Shown in pieces: positions 50,950 through 59,448 of a DNA stretch of 64,000 nt. The first letter of the stretch is position 1. Each line of letters begins with the position of its first letter. Source of the stretch: JAOSJT01 sp035362335. GTDB taxonomy: Bacteria; Bacteroidota; Ignavibacteria; SZUA-365. The translations under genes and the position numbers were made by a program. The DNA is taken from assembly GCA_035362335.1 (NCBI GenBank), contig DAOSDL010000005.1:62001-126000 (forward strand). The letters run 5' to 3'. The notes beneath the pieces were generated by a model. The model was not told the origin of the DNA. It was given only the letters and a program-made list of their open reading frames with translations, and did not search any database.

Positions 50950-51522
50950 ATGAAACGCACTCTCCCTTTCGCAACAGTGATCGTCCTTCTGCTACTCGCA
51001 GCTTGTGGCAAGCGCGAGAGCGCCGAACGTCCGGCAGCGGACAGCACGGCGGTCGTGGAAGCCGCGCCGACGTTGCCCGACAGCGTGTTGTCCCGTCGCT
51101 TCACGCCGGAATTCACCACGCCCGAGGCGCTCGCGCAGGCCTTTCTTCAGGCCGTGGAAAAAAAGGACAGGAAGGGCTTGCATGCGCTGCTGGTGAGCGA
51201 ACGCGAATTCAACGATTGGCTGTGGCCGGAATTTCCCGCCAGCGATCCGGCCATGAATGTGCCGCAGGATTTCGCGTGGAGCAATCTCGCGGTGAAAAGC
51301 GATAAAGGCCTGCGCCGCATACTCCGCGATATCGGTGGACAGAAGCTCACACTCGCGTCGGTGTACTGCAATGAACCCGAAGAACTATACCGCAGCTTCG
51401 TCGTGCAAGGTGGCACCGCTATGGATGTGGTGGACGCACAGGGGCTCACCGCAACGCTTGATATCCTGGGCTCCATGGTGCGCCTGAACGGCACGTACAA
51501 ATTCATGAGCTACAGAGAGTAG
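50950..51522 (+). CDS. Small lipoprotein of unknown function
   Basis: A 190-residue lipoprotein: MKRTLPF, hydrophobic ATVIVLLLLAAC with acylated Cys19, then GKRESAERP. The mature part begins with a Ser/Ala-rich linker and a helix (TTPEALAQAFLQAVEKKDRKGLHALLVSE) that looks like the NTF2-like or SnoaL-type start in many small lipoproteins. FNDWLWPEFPAS and a final strand pair follow. No catalytic motif is apparent. It is third after the TonB receptor and beta-helix lipoprotein, separated from them by a hairpin at 50837-50873, so it may be expressed at lower level. ATG 50950 follows AGGAA; GTG 50947 is possible. Confidence 0.65.
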   Translation: MKRTLPFATVIVLLLLAACGKRESAERPAADSTAVVEAAPTLPDSVLSRRFTPEFTTPEALAQAFLQAVEKKDRKGLHALLVSEREFNDWLWPEFPASDPAMNVPQDFAWSNLAVKSDKGLRRILRDIGGQKLTLASVYCNEPEELYRSFVVQGGTAMDVVDAQGLTATLDILGSMVRLNGTYKFMSYRE

Positions 51523-51793
51523 TTCTCGACACGGTGGGCCGGGGAAGCGTAGCCCGCTGAGACACAGCACGATGTGATGGTGGCGCAGTCAGCGTACAGC
51601 CGGTCTGCTTCCGCGCAGCGTTGGGGGGCATAATGCCTGAGGCGCTTCATGGTAGAAAAAAAGGAGTGCGCCGTCCGCTAACATCCCTGGCGCCGTCTTC
51701 GTCCCGCGCACGGCACATCACCGGATGTAACTTCCTCGCGGTATCGGTGTTGTTGGCCCATACACTGATCGCAGGACGCGGAGGAACCAATCC

Positions 51794-53833
51794 ATGAAGG
51801 CGCAATTGTGTTTGCTGCTGTGCTTCGCTTTTTTCCTTCCGGCCTCCTGGCCCGCTGTCGCGCAAAGCGGCAACCTCCGGGTGACCATCACAAGTGACAA
51901 TGCCTACGCGTTCGGTTTCGGGGACGAGAAGGGAATCGATCCGACGACCTTCCACGGCGCGGTGCTGAACATCTTTACCCATGATATTTTCGGCAACCTC
52001 ATCTGGGATGTGCAGGCGCATGGCGGAGCGCTTCCCGTGCCGGGCGAAAGGCCTTCCTACGGGCCGGAGCGATACACGCTCAACGACGACATCGAAGGCA
52101 AGTACATCTACATTGCCGCCTGGAGCGACAATGCCGTGTGGCAGGGGACCATCGCCACTTTCGAGGATGTGTCGAGACATCTGCGCTACACAACCGGTCC
52201 GGGCTCGGCCTGGCAGGTGTATGCGACGGGCAGGGACAAGGATTCTCATTCGCTGGAAGCGCCTACGCTCGAGGAAATCAACGCTGGAATCGCCGAAGCG
52301 AATACCAAGGCGGGAAGTGCGCCCGGCAGCATTGGCTGGGTACACACCACGGGTTGCGTCGATGGATCGGAGGGCTGTCGAGGTGTGCTGTTGCATTGTC
52401 CGGAATTCACCGAGGAGCTCGTCGCGGGATTTCCAGATCTGCGGGACGCATTTGGTGATGCGCAATTCATGTGGTATCGCAACCCGGATTTTCCGTTGGG
52501 AGATTGCTACGGCGCCGTCAGGCCCGCCGACCGCTCGGGGGAGTTTCTGATCTTCCGTCTCGGTCCGCTCAATACCATTCTCCCTGTGCCCTGCGATTCC
52601 ATCGGGCTGCGCATGGAAAGCAATCCCGAGGACAGGTGCTGCGTGGAATTTCCCCTCAGCAACAATCTCGGCGATTACTGGAGCGCGATTCGTCTGCGCC
52701 TGCTGTCGGACGACGCCGTGTTCGGGAATGCGCGAGTGCGTGATGGCTGGGAAATGGAGATTTCGCCCAGAGGCAAAGAAGCACTTGCGCGCATACTTCA
52801 TGGCGGTATCCCTGTCTGTCGAGATGAAACGTTTTTCGGGCTCTGTCTCGAGGGCCCGGAGCACATCGATGCCCGGATGGAAGTGGAGTGGATATCGAAG
52901 GAGTCCGTGCGCTGTGTGGACACAGTGGCGTGGAGTTGCGATCACCGAGTCGATCCTTGCGACGATCCGCAATGCACGACCGACACGCTGGACATCGGCA
53001 CCGGAGTGAAGGTTGCCCCGGGTGGTCTCGAACCCCACTGGGTGCTGACCGCCGTACCCGACAGTGTGGACAATCCCGTGCTTCCCCGTGCACCGTATGT
53101 GATCGAGAATGATCCCGCATGGTATCCATACGATGGAAGCACGTCCTCGGAATGGATCTCGCCCAATCCTCAGGCAAGATGGGATAGGGACAATCCCGAC
53201 CATCCGTATGAGTTCACGTATTGCTTCTGTGTGTGTCGCAGAGATACGCTCTTGCTTGACATGCATTACTGGGTGGACAACGCCGCCGTGGTGAAGCTCG
53301 ACGGAATCACGGTGTCGGCTCTGGAGTCGGGGAACAACGATGCGTTCCAGAGCGGGAAGGCATTCCGCTATTCGTTTCTTGCCGAGGAAGCATCGAGGCA
53401 TTGTCTGACGATAGAGGTGAAAAATCTCAGCGGCATTGCCATGGGCCTGCTCGTCGAAGGCACGGTCAGAAGCGTGGTCGACGGAAGAAACTCCTTGTTG
53501 CGCCACGAGTGCTGCGATGCGAATGATAGTCTGCTGACCGGGCAGGATCCGTTGCTGCGCATCGGTCCCCGGGATTTCCGTCTGCTCGGCTGCTATCCCA
53601 CACCGGCGAAGGAGCAGGCGATGATTGATTACCTGCTCGGACGAGGAACGAACGTTCGCATCGAACTTTTCGATCTGTTGGGACGCCATCGAGCCACGGT
53701 GCTCAACACGCGTTGCGAAGCCGGAGCACATTCGACGACGGTGGACACGAAGCGCCTGCCTTCAGGCACCTATGTCGTACGCATGTCGTCGGATGCTGCT
53801 GTCGCACTCACTCTGCTTCGCGTAGCGCGGTAG
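51794..53833 (+). CDS. Secreted Cys-rich protein with T9SS sorting domain, function unknown
   Basis: A 679-residue exported protein. The signal peptide (MKAQLCLLLCFAFFLPASWPAVAQ) is followed by a beta-rich N-terminal domain (NLRVTITSDNAYAFGFGDEKGID, about 27-150) resembling the PEP-CTERM-like or chitin-degrading-associated extracellular beta domains. A central region with many Cys (CVDGSEGCRG, DRCCVEF, CDDPQCTTD, FTYCFCVCRRD) suggests disulfides, and the C-terminal T9SS type A domain begins LLGCYPTPAKEQAMIDYLLG with IELFDLLGRHRATVL and ends LPSGTYVVRM. ATG 51794 follows GGAGG. It stands alone on the plus strand, with a 271-base gap before it. The opposite strand carries a long open frame that I regard as a by-product of GC-rich codon use. 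Confidence 0.72.
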   Translation: MKAQLCLLLCFAFFLPASWPAVAQSGNLRVTITSDNAYAFGFGDEKGIDPTTFHGAVLNIFTHDIFGNLIWDVQAHGGALPVPGERPSYGPERYTLNDDIEGKYIYIAAWSDNAVWQGTIATFEDVSRHLRYTTGPGSAWQVYATGRDKDSHSLEAPTLEEINAGIAEANTKAGSAPGSIGWVHTTGCVDGSEGCRGVLLHCPEFTEELVAGFPDLRDAFGDAQFMWYRNPDFPLGDCYGAVRPADRSGEFLIFRLGPLNTILPVPCDSIGLRMESNPEDRCCVEFPLSNNLGDYWSAIRLRLLSDDAVFGNARVRDGWEMEISPRGKEALARILHGGIPVCRDETFFGLCLEGPEHIDARMEVEWISKESVRCVDTVAWSCDHRVDPCDDPQCTTDTLDIGTGVKVAPGGLEPHWVLTAVPDSVDNPVLPRAPYVIENDPAWYPYDGSTSSEWISPNPQARWDRDNPDHPYEFTYCFCVCRRDTLLLDMHYWVDNAAVVKLDGITVSALESGNNDAFQSGKAFRYSFLAEEASRHCLTIEVKNLSGIAMGLLVEGTVRSVVDGRNSLLRHECCDANDSLLTGQDPLLRIGPRDFRLLGCYPTPAKEQAMIDYLLGRGTNVRIELFDLLGRHRATVLNTRCEAGAHSTTVDTKRLPSGTYVVRMSSDAAVALTLLRVAR

Positions 53834-53982
53834 CTTCGAAGCTGCGTCGCGGCTGGTGCATGCTTCGTGCCTATGCACATACACGCACTTCTGCGGGGGG
53901 GGTACCTTTCGGGAATGCCGGAACACTCGCGCCGGGCCGATGGAGAGGCGTCGATACGAGTGTCTATCGATCGAGCCTGTAT

Positions 53983-54405
53983 CTACTCCCTCTCCCCACG
54001 GTCCGAGCGGGAGCGTTTCACCGAGGCGCGGCGGCGCTTCGAATCGAGGCGGGCGAGAACCGAAGCGCGAGTGCGTCGACTGCTTTTGCGTACGGTGGGA
54101 GGGAGCAGCGCGCGCCGGAGTATGGCCAGCAGACGCTCGCGCGCATCGCGCCGGTTGCGTTCCTGCTCGCGGTGGCGGCGCGCTTCGATGATCAGCACGC
54201 CTTCGTCGGTGATGCGGCCGCGCGCAATGTGCAGAACGCGATCGCGTACTTCCTCTGGCAACGCGGCGCTGCGCAGCACATCGAAACGCAGTTGCACCGC
54301 CGTGGCCACTTTGTTCACGTTCTGACCGCCGGGACCGGAGGAGCGGATGAAGCGTTCCTCCAGTTCCGTTTCGGGGATAATAATGTCCGCTGTTACCGTG
54401 AGCAT
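53983..54405 (-). CDS. arfB: Ribosome rescue peptidyl-tRNA hydrolase ArfB (YaeJ)
   Basis: Frees ribosomes stalled on mRNA lacking a stop codon. ATG 54405 (MLTVTADIIIPE) gives 140 residues, exactly the size of E. coli ArfB. The catalytic loop RSSGPGGQNVNKVATAVQLRFD has Gly26-Gly27-Gln28. The C-terminal tail is strongly basic (RKSSRRTRASVLARLDSKRRRASVKRS), as needed to enter the empty mRNA channel. An open frame extends to 54636 but lacks family similarity. It diverges from the isocitrate dehydrogenase gene, with a 239-base region between. Confidence 0.92.
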   Translation of the reverse strand: MLTVTADIIIPETELEERFIRSSGPGGQNVNKVATAVQLRFDVLRSAALPEEVRDRVLHIARGRITDEGVLIIEARRHREQERNRRDARERLLAILRRALLPPTVRKSSRRTRASVLARLDSKRRRASVKRSRSDRGERE

Positions 54406-54644
54406 GCGCTGTGTCGCCGCGGGGATATTCGTTGTTGCGTGCCGGCTCTGTTCATCACTGCAATATAGTCCGGACGAATACCACATCGGAATCGAAGGGA
54501 TGCGGGAGCGTGAATCAACTCCGCCGGAGCGTGCGTCCCGCTGGCCCGCCTCGTGTTTACTGTATCGGAACTCACGCGCTGTCCGGCGTTGTTCTGCTGG
54601 GAATTGGGCAATGCACAATTTTCCATACAGCGACAAGGAGGAGC

Positions 54645-56084
54645 ATGAGCAGCACGCATCGCATCACCGTTGCACGGGGGGATGGTATCGGACCGGAAAT
54701 CATGGATGCCACCATACGCATCCTGCAAGCCGCGGGCGCACCGCTGGAATATGATTACATCGAGATCGGCGAGGCACAGTATCTCCGTGGCGTGCTCTCG
54801 GGTATTCCTGCCGACGCGTGGGACACGATACGCCGCAACAAGGTGCTGCTCAAGGCGCCCATCACCACGCCGCAGGGCGGAGGGTACAAAAGTCTCAACG
54901 TCACCATTCGCAAGACGCTGAACCTTTTCGCCAATGTGCGCCAATCCAAGTCCTACGCCCCTTTCATCGCATCGCCGCATCCGGGCATGAATCTCGTGAT
55001 CATCCGCGAGAACGAGGAGGATCTCTACGCGGGCATCGAACATCAGCACACGCCCGAAGTCACGCAGGTACTCAAATTGATCACACGGCCGGGCACGGAG
55101 CGCATCGTGCGTTACGCCTTCGAATACGCCCGCGCCTATGGCCGAAGCAAGGTCACCTGCATGACCAAGGACAACATCATGAAGCACACCGACGGCCTCT
55201 TCCACAAGGTCTTCGATGAGGTGGCTCGCGAGTATCCCGACATTGAAGCCGAGCACATGATCATCGACATCGGCGCCGCGCGCCTTGCCGCGCAACCCGA
55301 GCGCTTCGATGTGATCGTGACGCTCAATCTCTACGGCGATATTCTCTCGGACATCGCGGCGCAAATTGCCGGTTCCGTGGGTCTGGCCGGTTCGGCGAAT
55401 GTGGGCACGGAGATGGCCATGTTCGAGGCGGTGCACGGTTCCGCTCCGGATATTGCGGGCAAGGATGTCGCCAACCCCTCCGGACTCCTGCTTGCCGCCA
55501 TTCAGCTGCTGGTGCATCTCGGCGAGGCCGAGGTGGCGCGCACCATCAAGCACGCGTGGCTGTGCACCATCGAGGATGGCATTCACACCACCGACATTTA
55601 CCGCGAGGGTCTGAGTCGCGCCGAAGTGGGTACCACCTCGTTTACCGACGCGGTGATCGAACGTCTGGGCCGCACACCGCGCAAACTCGAGAGCGTGCAG
55701 TACCGGCAGGGTGGCATTCACGTGCAGCACACACCCACCGTGCGTCCCGACAAAGCCCTGGTGGGTGTGGACGTGTTTCTCGACTGGGACGAACGCGATC
55801 GCGATCCAGAACTGCTGGGTGCGGCGATGAAGGGCTTCGGGGGCGAGGACTTTTCCTTGAAAATGATCACCAACCGCGGTGTGAAAGTCTACCCCGAGGG
55901 CATGCCCGAAACGTTCCGCACCGATCACTGGCGCTGCCGATTCACCGCGCTGGGCGCCGTCGATGGTCGTGCAGTGGCCGAACTCCTGCGCCGCCTGGCC
56001 GAGGCCGGCTACGATGTGGTGAAAACCGAAAACCTCTACACCTTCGATGGCGCGGCGGGATACTCGCTGGGCCAGGGAGAGTGA
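54645..56084 (+). CDS. icd: NADP-type isocitrate dehydrogenase, large (Thermus/Rickettsia-like) form
   Basis: Decarboxylates isocitrate to 2-oxoglutarate in the TCA cycle. The 479 residues start at ATG 54645 (MSSTHRITVARGDGIGPEI) after a perfect AAGGAGGAGC. Beta-decarboxylating dehydrogenase features are GGGYKSLNVTIRKTLNLFANVR near 84 (substrate Ser/Asn/Arg), VIIRENEEDLYAGIEH near 120, LNLYGDILSDIAAQ near 228 with the metal Asp, and EAVHGSAPDIAGKDVANPSG near 262. A 140-residue C-terminal domain (RPDKALVGVDVFLDWDERDRDPELLG...) is the one found in Thermus-type enzymes and absent from the E. coli form. purE follows after four bases. Isopropylmalate dehydrogenase is excluded by the extra domain. 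Confidence 0.9.
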   Translation: MSSTHRITVARGDGIGPEIMDATIRILQAAGAPLEYDYIEIGEAQYLRGVLSGIPADAWDTIRRNKVLLKAPITTPQGGGYKSLNVTIRKTLNLFANVRQSKSYAPFIASPHPGMNLVIIRENEEDLYAGIEHQHTPEVTQVLKLITRPGTERIVRYAFEYARAYGRSKVTCMTKDNIMKHTDGLFHKVFDEVAREYPDIEAEHMIIDIGAARLAAQPERFDVIVTLNLYGDILSDIAAQIAGSVGLAGSANVGTEMAMFEAVHGSAPDIAGKDVANPSGLLLAAIQLLVHLGEAEVARTIKHAWLCTIEDGIHTTDIYREGLSRAEVGTTSFTDAVIERLGRTPRKLESVQYRQGGIHVQHTPTVRPDKALVGVDVFLDWDERDRDPELLGAAMKGFGGEDFSLKMITNRGVKVYPEGMPETFRTDHWRCRFTALGAVDGRAVAELLRRLAEAGYDVVKTENLYTFDGAAGYSLGQGE

Positions 56085-56088
56085 GCTC

Positions 56089-56604
56089 ATGGACACAACC
56101 GTGGATCCCGCACGCCCCCTCGTGGGCATCATCATGGGTTCGCGCAGCGATTGGGACACCATGAAGCACGCGGCGGACATGCTCGACACGCTTGACGTGC
56201 CCTATGAACTGCGCGTGGTGTCGGCGCATCGCACGCCGGATTTGCTGTTCTCCTACGCATCCTCCGCGGAGGAACGCGGCTTGCAGGTGCTCATTGCCGG
56301 CGCGGGCGGAGCGGCGCATTTGCCCGGCATGGCGGCGGCGAAAAGCGCATTGCCCGTGCTGGGTGTGCCAGTGGAATCGCGCGCACTCAAGGGTATGGAT
56401 TCGTTGCTCTCCATTGTGCAAATGCCGGCGGGGATTCCCGTCGGCACGCTGGCCATCGGCGGCGCGGGTGCGGCCAATGCGGCCCTGCTCGCCGCGGAGA
56501 TGCTCGGCATTCGCTACCCCGCATGCCGCGAGGCCGTGCGGCGCTATCGCGCGCAGCGCGAAGCGGAGGTGCTTGCGCACCCCGATCCGCGGGTGGCGCC
56601 ATGA
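56089..56604 (+). CDS. purE: 5-(carboxyamino)imidazole ribonucleotide mutase PurE
   Basis: Moves the carboxylate of N5-CAIR to make CAIR in purine synthesis. The 171 residues match class I PurE: GIIMGSRSDWDTMKHAADML near 10 (catalytic Ser-Asp), SAHRTPDLL near 44 (catalytic His), AGAGGAAHLPGM near 71 and SIVQMPAGIPVGTLAIGGAGAANAALLA near 105. ATG 56089 comes four bases after the isocitrate dehydrogenase stop; the open frame to 56047 lies inside that gene. Its stop overlaps the purK start (ATGA), so PurE and PurK are coupled. Confidence 0.94.
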   Translation: MDTTVDPARPLVGIIMGSRSDWDTMKHAADMLDTLDVPYELRVVSAHRTPDLLFSYASSAEERGLQVLIAGAGGAAHLPGMAAAKSALPVLGVPVESRALKGMDSLLSIVQMPAGIPVGTLAIGGAGAANAALLAAEMLGIRYPACREAVRRYRAQREAEVLAHPDPRVAP

Positions 56605-57755
56605 CTATCGGCATATTGGGCGGCGGTCAACTGGGTCGCATGCTCGCCCTCGCGGGGTATCCGCTCGGCTTCCGCTTCCGCGCGATGGATGCATCGGATG
56701 AAGCGGTGAGCGCCCATCTCTCGGATTTCCATCGCGCCGATTTCTCCGATGAACAGGCGCTGCTGCGCTTCATCGACGGTGTCGACGTGGTGACCTACGA
56801 ATTCGAAAACGTGCCCATCGAAGCCGTGCGCTTTATCGAACAATTCAAGCCCGTGCATCCTTCCTCGCATGCCCTCGGCATAGCGCAGGATAGGCTGCTG
56901 GAGAAGGACTTCTTCCGCTCCATCGGCATTCCCACGCCCGAGTACCATGCGGTGGACTCGCTCGACGAGCTGCGTCGCGCGAGCGCGCTGCTGGGATTTC
57001 CCTGCGTACTCAAAACGCGCCGCATGGGGTACGACGGCAAGGGCCAGATCGTGTTGCGTTCGGCGGAGCAACTCAACGACGCCTGGCGGACGCTCGGGCA
57101 CGTACCGCTTATTCTGGAGCAGTATATCCGCTACAACCGCGAGTATTCCATCATTGCCGCGCGCAGTGTTTCCGGGGCTTTTCGCGCATACCCTCTGGCG
57201 GAGAACACGCATGCGGGGGGAATTCTCCGGCGCACCCGCTGCCCGGTGCCCGAGGCGGCCACGGGCCTGGAGCCACGCGCGGTGGAAGCCATCCGTGCCG
57301 CGATGACCGCGTTGCATTACGTGGGTGTACTCGCCATCGAATTTTTCGAAGTGAATGGACAGCTTTTGGCCAATGAAATGGCGCCGCGCGTACACAACTC
57401 CGGCCACTGGACCATCGATGCGACACCATGCAGTCAATTCGAAAATCACCTGCGCGCCATCACCGATCTCCCTCTCGGTGAAACGGCGCCGTTCGCCCAC
57501 GCGGTGATGGAAAACCTGATCGGCAGCATTCCCGAGGTCCTGCCCGTGCTCGCCACTCCGCGCGCGCATCTCCATCTCTATGGAAAGCTTCCCTTGCCCG
57601 GACGCAAGCTCGGCCATATCACCACCCTCGCCGACAGCGCCGGGCAGGCCTTGCTCGTCGCGGACGCCTTGCGCAAACGCATCGGTTTGCCAGCATCTAC
57701 GCCCACCACGCATGAGCCCTCAGCGGCAGAGGGCGTGAATACCGACGTGGCGTGA
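56601..57755 (+). CDS. purK: N5-carboxyaminoimidazole ribonucleotide synthase PurK
   Basis: ATP-grasp enzyme that carboxylates AIR with bicarbonate to give the PurE substrate. The 384 residues start MTIGILGGGQLGRMLALAGYPLG, the diagnostic N-terminus. ATP-grasp elements are GFPCVLKTRRMGYDGKGQIV near 131 (ATP-binding Lys and Gly loop), LILEQYIRYNREYSIIAAR near 170 and FEVNGQLLANEMAPRVHNSGHWTIDA near 251 (metal-binding Glu and Asn, substrate loop). It overlaps purE by four bases. It ends 51 bases before a convergent patatin gene, and I see no terminator hairpin there. Confidence 0.94.
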   Translation: MTIGILGGGQLGRMLALAGYPLGFRFRAMDASDEAVSAHLSDFHRADFSDEQALLRFIDGVDVVTYEFENVPIEAVRFIEQFKPVHPSSHALGIAQDRLLEKDFFRSIGIPTPEYHAVDSLDELRRASALLGFPCVLKTRRMGYDGKGQIVLRSAEQLNDAWRTLGHVPLILEQYIRYNREYSIIAARSVSGAFRAYPLAENTHAGGILRRTRCPVPEAATGLEPRAVEAIRAAMTALHYVGVLAIEFFEVNGQLLANEMAPRVHNSGHWTIDATPCSQFENHLRAITDLPLGETAPFAHAVMENLIGSIPEVLPVLATPRAHLHLYGKLPLPGRKLGHITTLADSAGQALLVADALRKRIGLPASTPTTHEPSAAEGVNTDVA

Positions 57756-57806
57756 TCCATTGCACTTCCGCCGCGTTGTGACCTCTTCGCACACGACGAT
57801 GATGCG

Positions 57807-58706
57807 CTATCGATCGAACTTGGACAACGCTGCTTCCGCATTCGCGTAGCCGGCGGCGATGACCTCGCTCGCTTTGTCGTATTCCAGCGTGCGGCAGATA
57901 TTGCGTGGAATTTCCAGCAACACATCCGGCGGCGTGCGTTCGATCTCCCTGCGGGCGATGCTGTGCTGCATGGCTTCGAGCGATTGCAGTGCCACGTCGT
58001 ACATCGCACGCTCCTGCGTGCTGCCCTGCGCTTCCGCTGGAGCGATGCGCTTGAGGAAGTGGCGGATGCGCTGTTGGGCATCCTGCAGCATGGCCGGCAT
58101 GAATGTCGCGGTGGGACCGCCTTCATCCAAGGCGGTTTCGCGCGCGTCGGGATTGACGGGAGCGCCGCCGCAATACACAGCCACCGCGACGTTCTGCGAT
58201 GTGCGCGTGACGGCATTGAGCGGCAGGGGATTGAGTACCGCGCCGTCGATGTAGGTGACGCCGTCAAGCACGAACGGCTTGAACAACAACGGCATGGACA
58301 TGGATGCACGGATCGCATCAAACAGACGCCCGGAGCGAAAGTGGAAATCCTCGTGCCGATCCAGTGTGGTGCCCACAGCGGTAAAACGGATGGGGAGATC
58401 CTCGATACGCCGGTCGCCGACCAGCGCGGTCAGCGTGTTGATGATTTTTTCACCCTTGACCAAACCTCCGCCTCCCCATGCCACATCGAGGTAGGAGACG
58501 ATATCCACGCGTGAAATGCCTCGCACCCATTGCTCGAATTCCTGGAGCTTCCCCGCCGCGTAAATTCCACCAACCACCGCGCCAATGGACGATCCGGCGA
58601 TGTCTCGAATTGTGTAGCCATGATCCTCCAGCCAACGGATGACGCCGATATGCGCCATGCCGCGTGCTCCGCCACTGCCGAGAATCAACGATACGTCCCG
58701 TTTCAT
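57807..58706 (-). CDS. Patatin-like phospholipase (soluble, RssA-like)
   Basis: A 299-residue predicted lipid hydrolase without signal peptide. It starts MKRDVSLILGSGGARGMAHIGVIRWLE with the oxyanion loop GSGGARG. The nucleophile Ser lies in AGSSIGAVVGG near residue 40 and the catalytic Asp in YIDGAVLNPLPLN near 173 (DGA instead of the usual DGG). Size and plan match the cytoplasmic RssA/YchK type. It is the downstream partner of a GNAT gene, with a four-base overlap at 58703-58706. It is the second patatin in the window; unlike the one at 36843 it has no barrel. Substrate unknown. Confidence 0.88.
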   Translation of the reverse strand: MKRDVSLILGSGGARGMAHIGVIRWLEDHGYTIRDIAGSSIGAVVGGIYAAGKLQEFEQWVRGISRVDIVSYLDVAWGGGGLVKGEKIINTLTALVGDRRIEDLPIRFTAVGTTLDRHEDFHFRSGRLFDAIRASMSMPLLFKPFVLDGVTYIDGAVLNPLPLNAVTRTSQNVAVAVYCGGAPVNPDARETALDEGGPTATFMPAMLQDAQQRIRHFLKRIAPAEAQGSTQERAMYDVALQSLEAMQHSIARREIERTPPDVLLEIPRNICRTLEYDKASEVIAAGYANAEAALSKFDR

Positions 58707-59212
58707 TCATCCTCCATTCGAGTCGGTGGAGATATCTCCTTGCCGCGAATGCGCAGGGGCAACCCGGTTTCGCGCGCGACGGAGCGTGCCAGGGCTTCGC
58801 CAGCCGCGCTGAACGGCCAGATGAACAGTGCGTCGATGGGTTGCGTTGCTCGGATTTCACGCAAGGCCTCGCATGCAAGTTCGCGCGCGATGCCGCGAGC
58901 GCGGAATTCCTCCAGCACCAGTGCGGAGCAGATGTACACCGCCTCGTACATGGCACCGGCCGGTGTGTCGTGCAGCAAGCTGCGCTCCCCGATCATTCCG
59001 GCAAGGAAGCGCTCCATGAGCGCAGTGCTTGTAGGGAACAGCAACATCCAGGCGACGGGTTCGTCACCAACGCGTCGCTCGCGTATGCAGGCCGGATGCA
59101 AGCGGGCGAGTTGTGCGCGATCCGCGGCGGTCATGCTGATTTGCTCACTGTCCTCCGAGGCATGGAAGGTCTGCTCTGCGAGCTGAATCAAACGCTGATA
59201 GTTCGTGGTCAT
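58703..59212 (-). CDS. GNAT-family N-acetyltransferase-like protein
   Basis: A 169-residue protein. ATG 59212 (MTTNYQRLIQLAEQTF) is the likeliest start; the frame is open to 59356 but that region contains the promoter. The acetyl-CoA loop appears in EEFRARGIARELACEALREIR near residue 113, preceded by AVYICSALVLEEF, as in GNAT enzymes. The last third is divergent, so the acceptor cannot be named. Its stop overlaps the patatin start by four bases, so the two are co-expressed. A -7 box (TATATTTG) lies 49 bases upstream. Confidence 0.6.
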   Translation of the reverse strand: MTTNYQRLIQLAEQTFHASEDSEQISMTAADRAQLARLHPACIRERRVGDEPVAWMLLFPTSTALMERFLAGMIGERSLLHDTPAGAMYEAVYICSALVLEEFRARGIARELACEALREIRATQPIDALFIWPFSAAGEALARSVARETGLPLRIRGKEISPPTRMEDE

Positions 59213-59260
59213 GTACACGCGTTGGATGGAAGAAAATGATGCGGTAACCGTGACATTCTT

Positions 59261-59268
59261 CAAATATA
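59261..59268 (-). promoter_or_regulatory. Candidate -7 box (TATATTTG) of the GNAT-patatin operon
   Basis: The minus strand reads TATATTTG, a perfect TAnnTTTG and identical to the box at 2607-2614. The TTG expected 20 bases upstream is not present, so support is partial. Confidence 0.35.
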
Positions 59269-59448
59269 GCGAGAAAGCGGATGCGGGGAGTCGCTTTACA
59301 GGCAAAGAGGGCGCGTTCTCCAACGCAAGGTGAGCGCAGCTTCCGTTCAGTTCCATGCTCGAGTTCTATGGAGTGATATCCTATGAATTGTTGGCAAAAT
59401 TCGCTATTGTGCGGCGTTCGAGCGGGCATTGGAGCCGCTCGTAGATCA

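Noticed and set aside
51647..53731. 694-codon minus-strand open frame opposite the T9SS gene
   Set aside because: It mirrors the plus-strand gene, has no signal or domain, and is explained by GC-rich codon bias leaving few stops in antisense.
53894..53902. Run of eight G between convergent genes considered as a phase-variation tract
   Set aside because: It lies outside coding sequence and far from a promoter; no gene would be switched.
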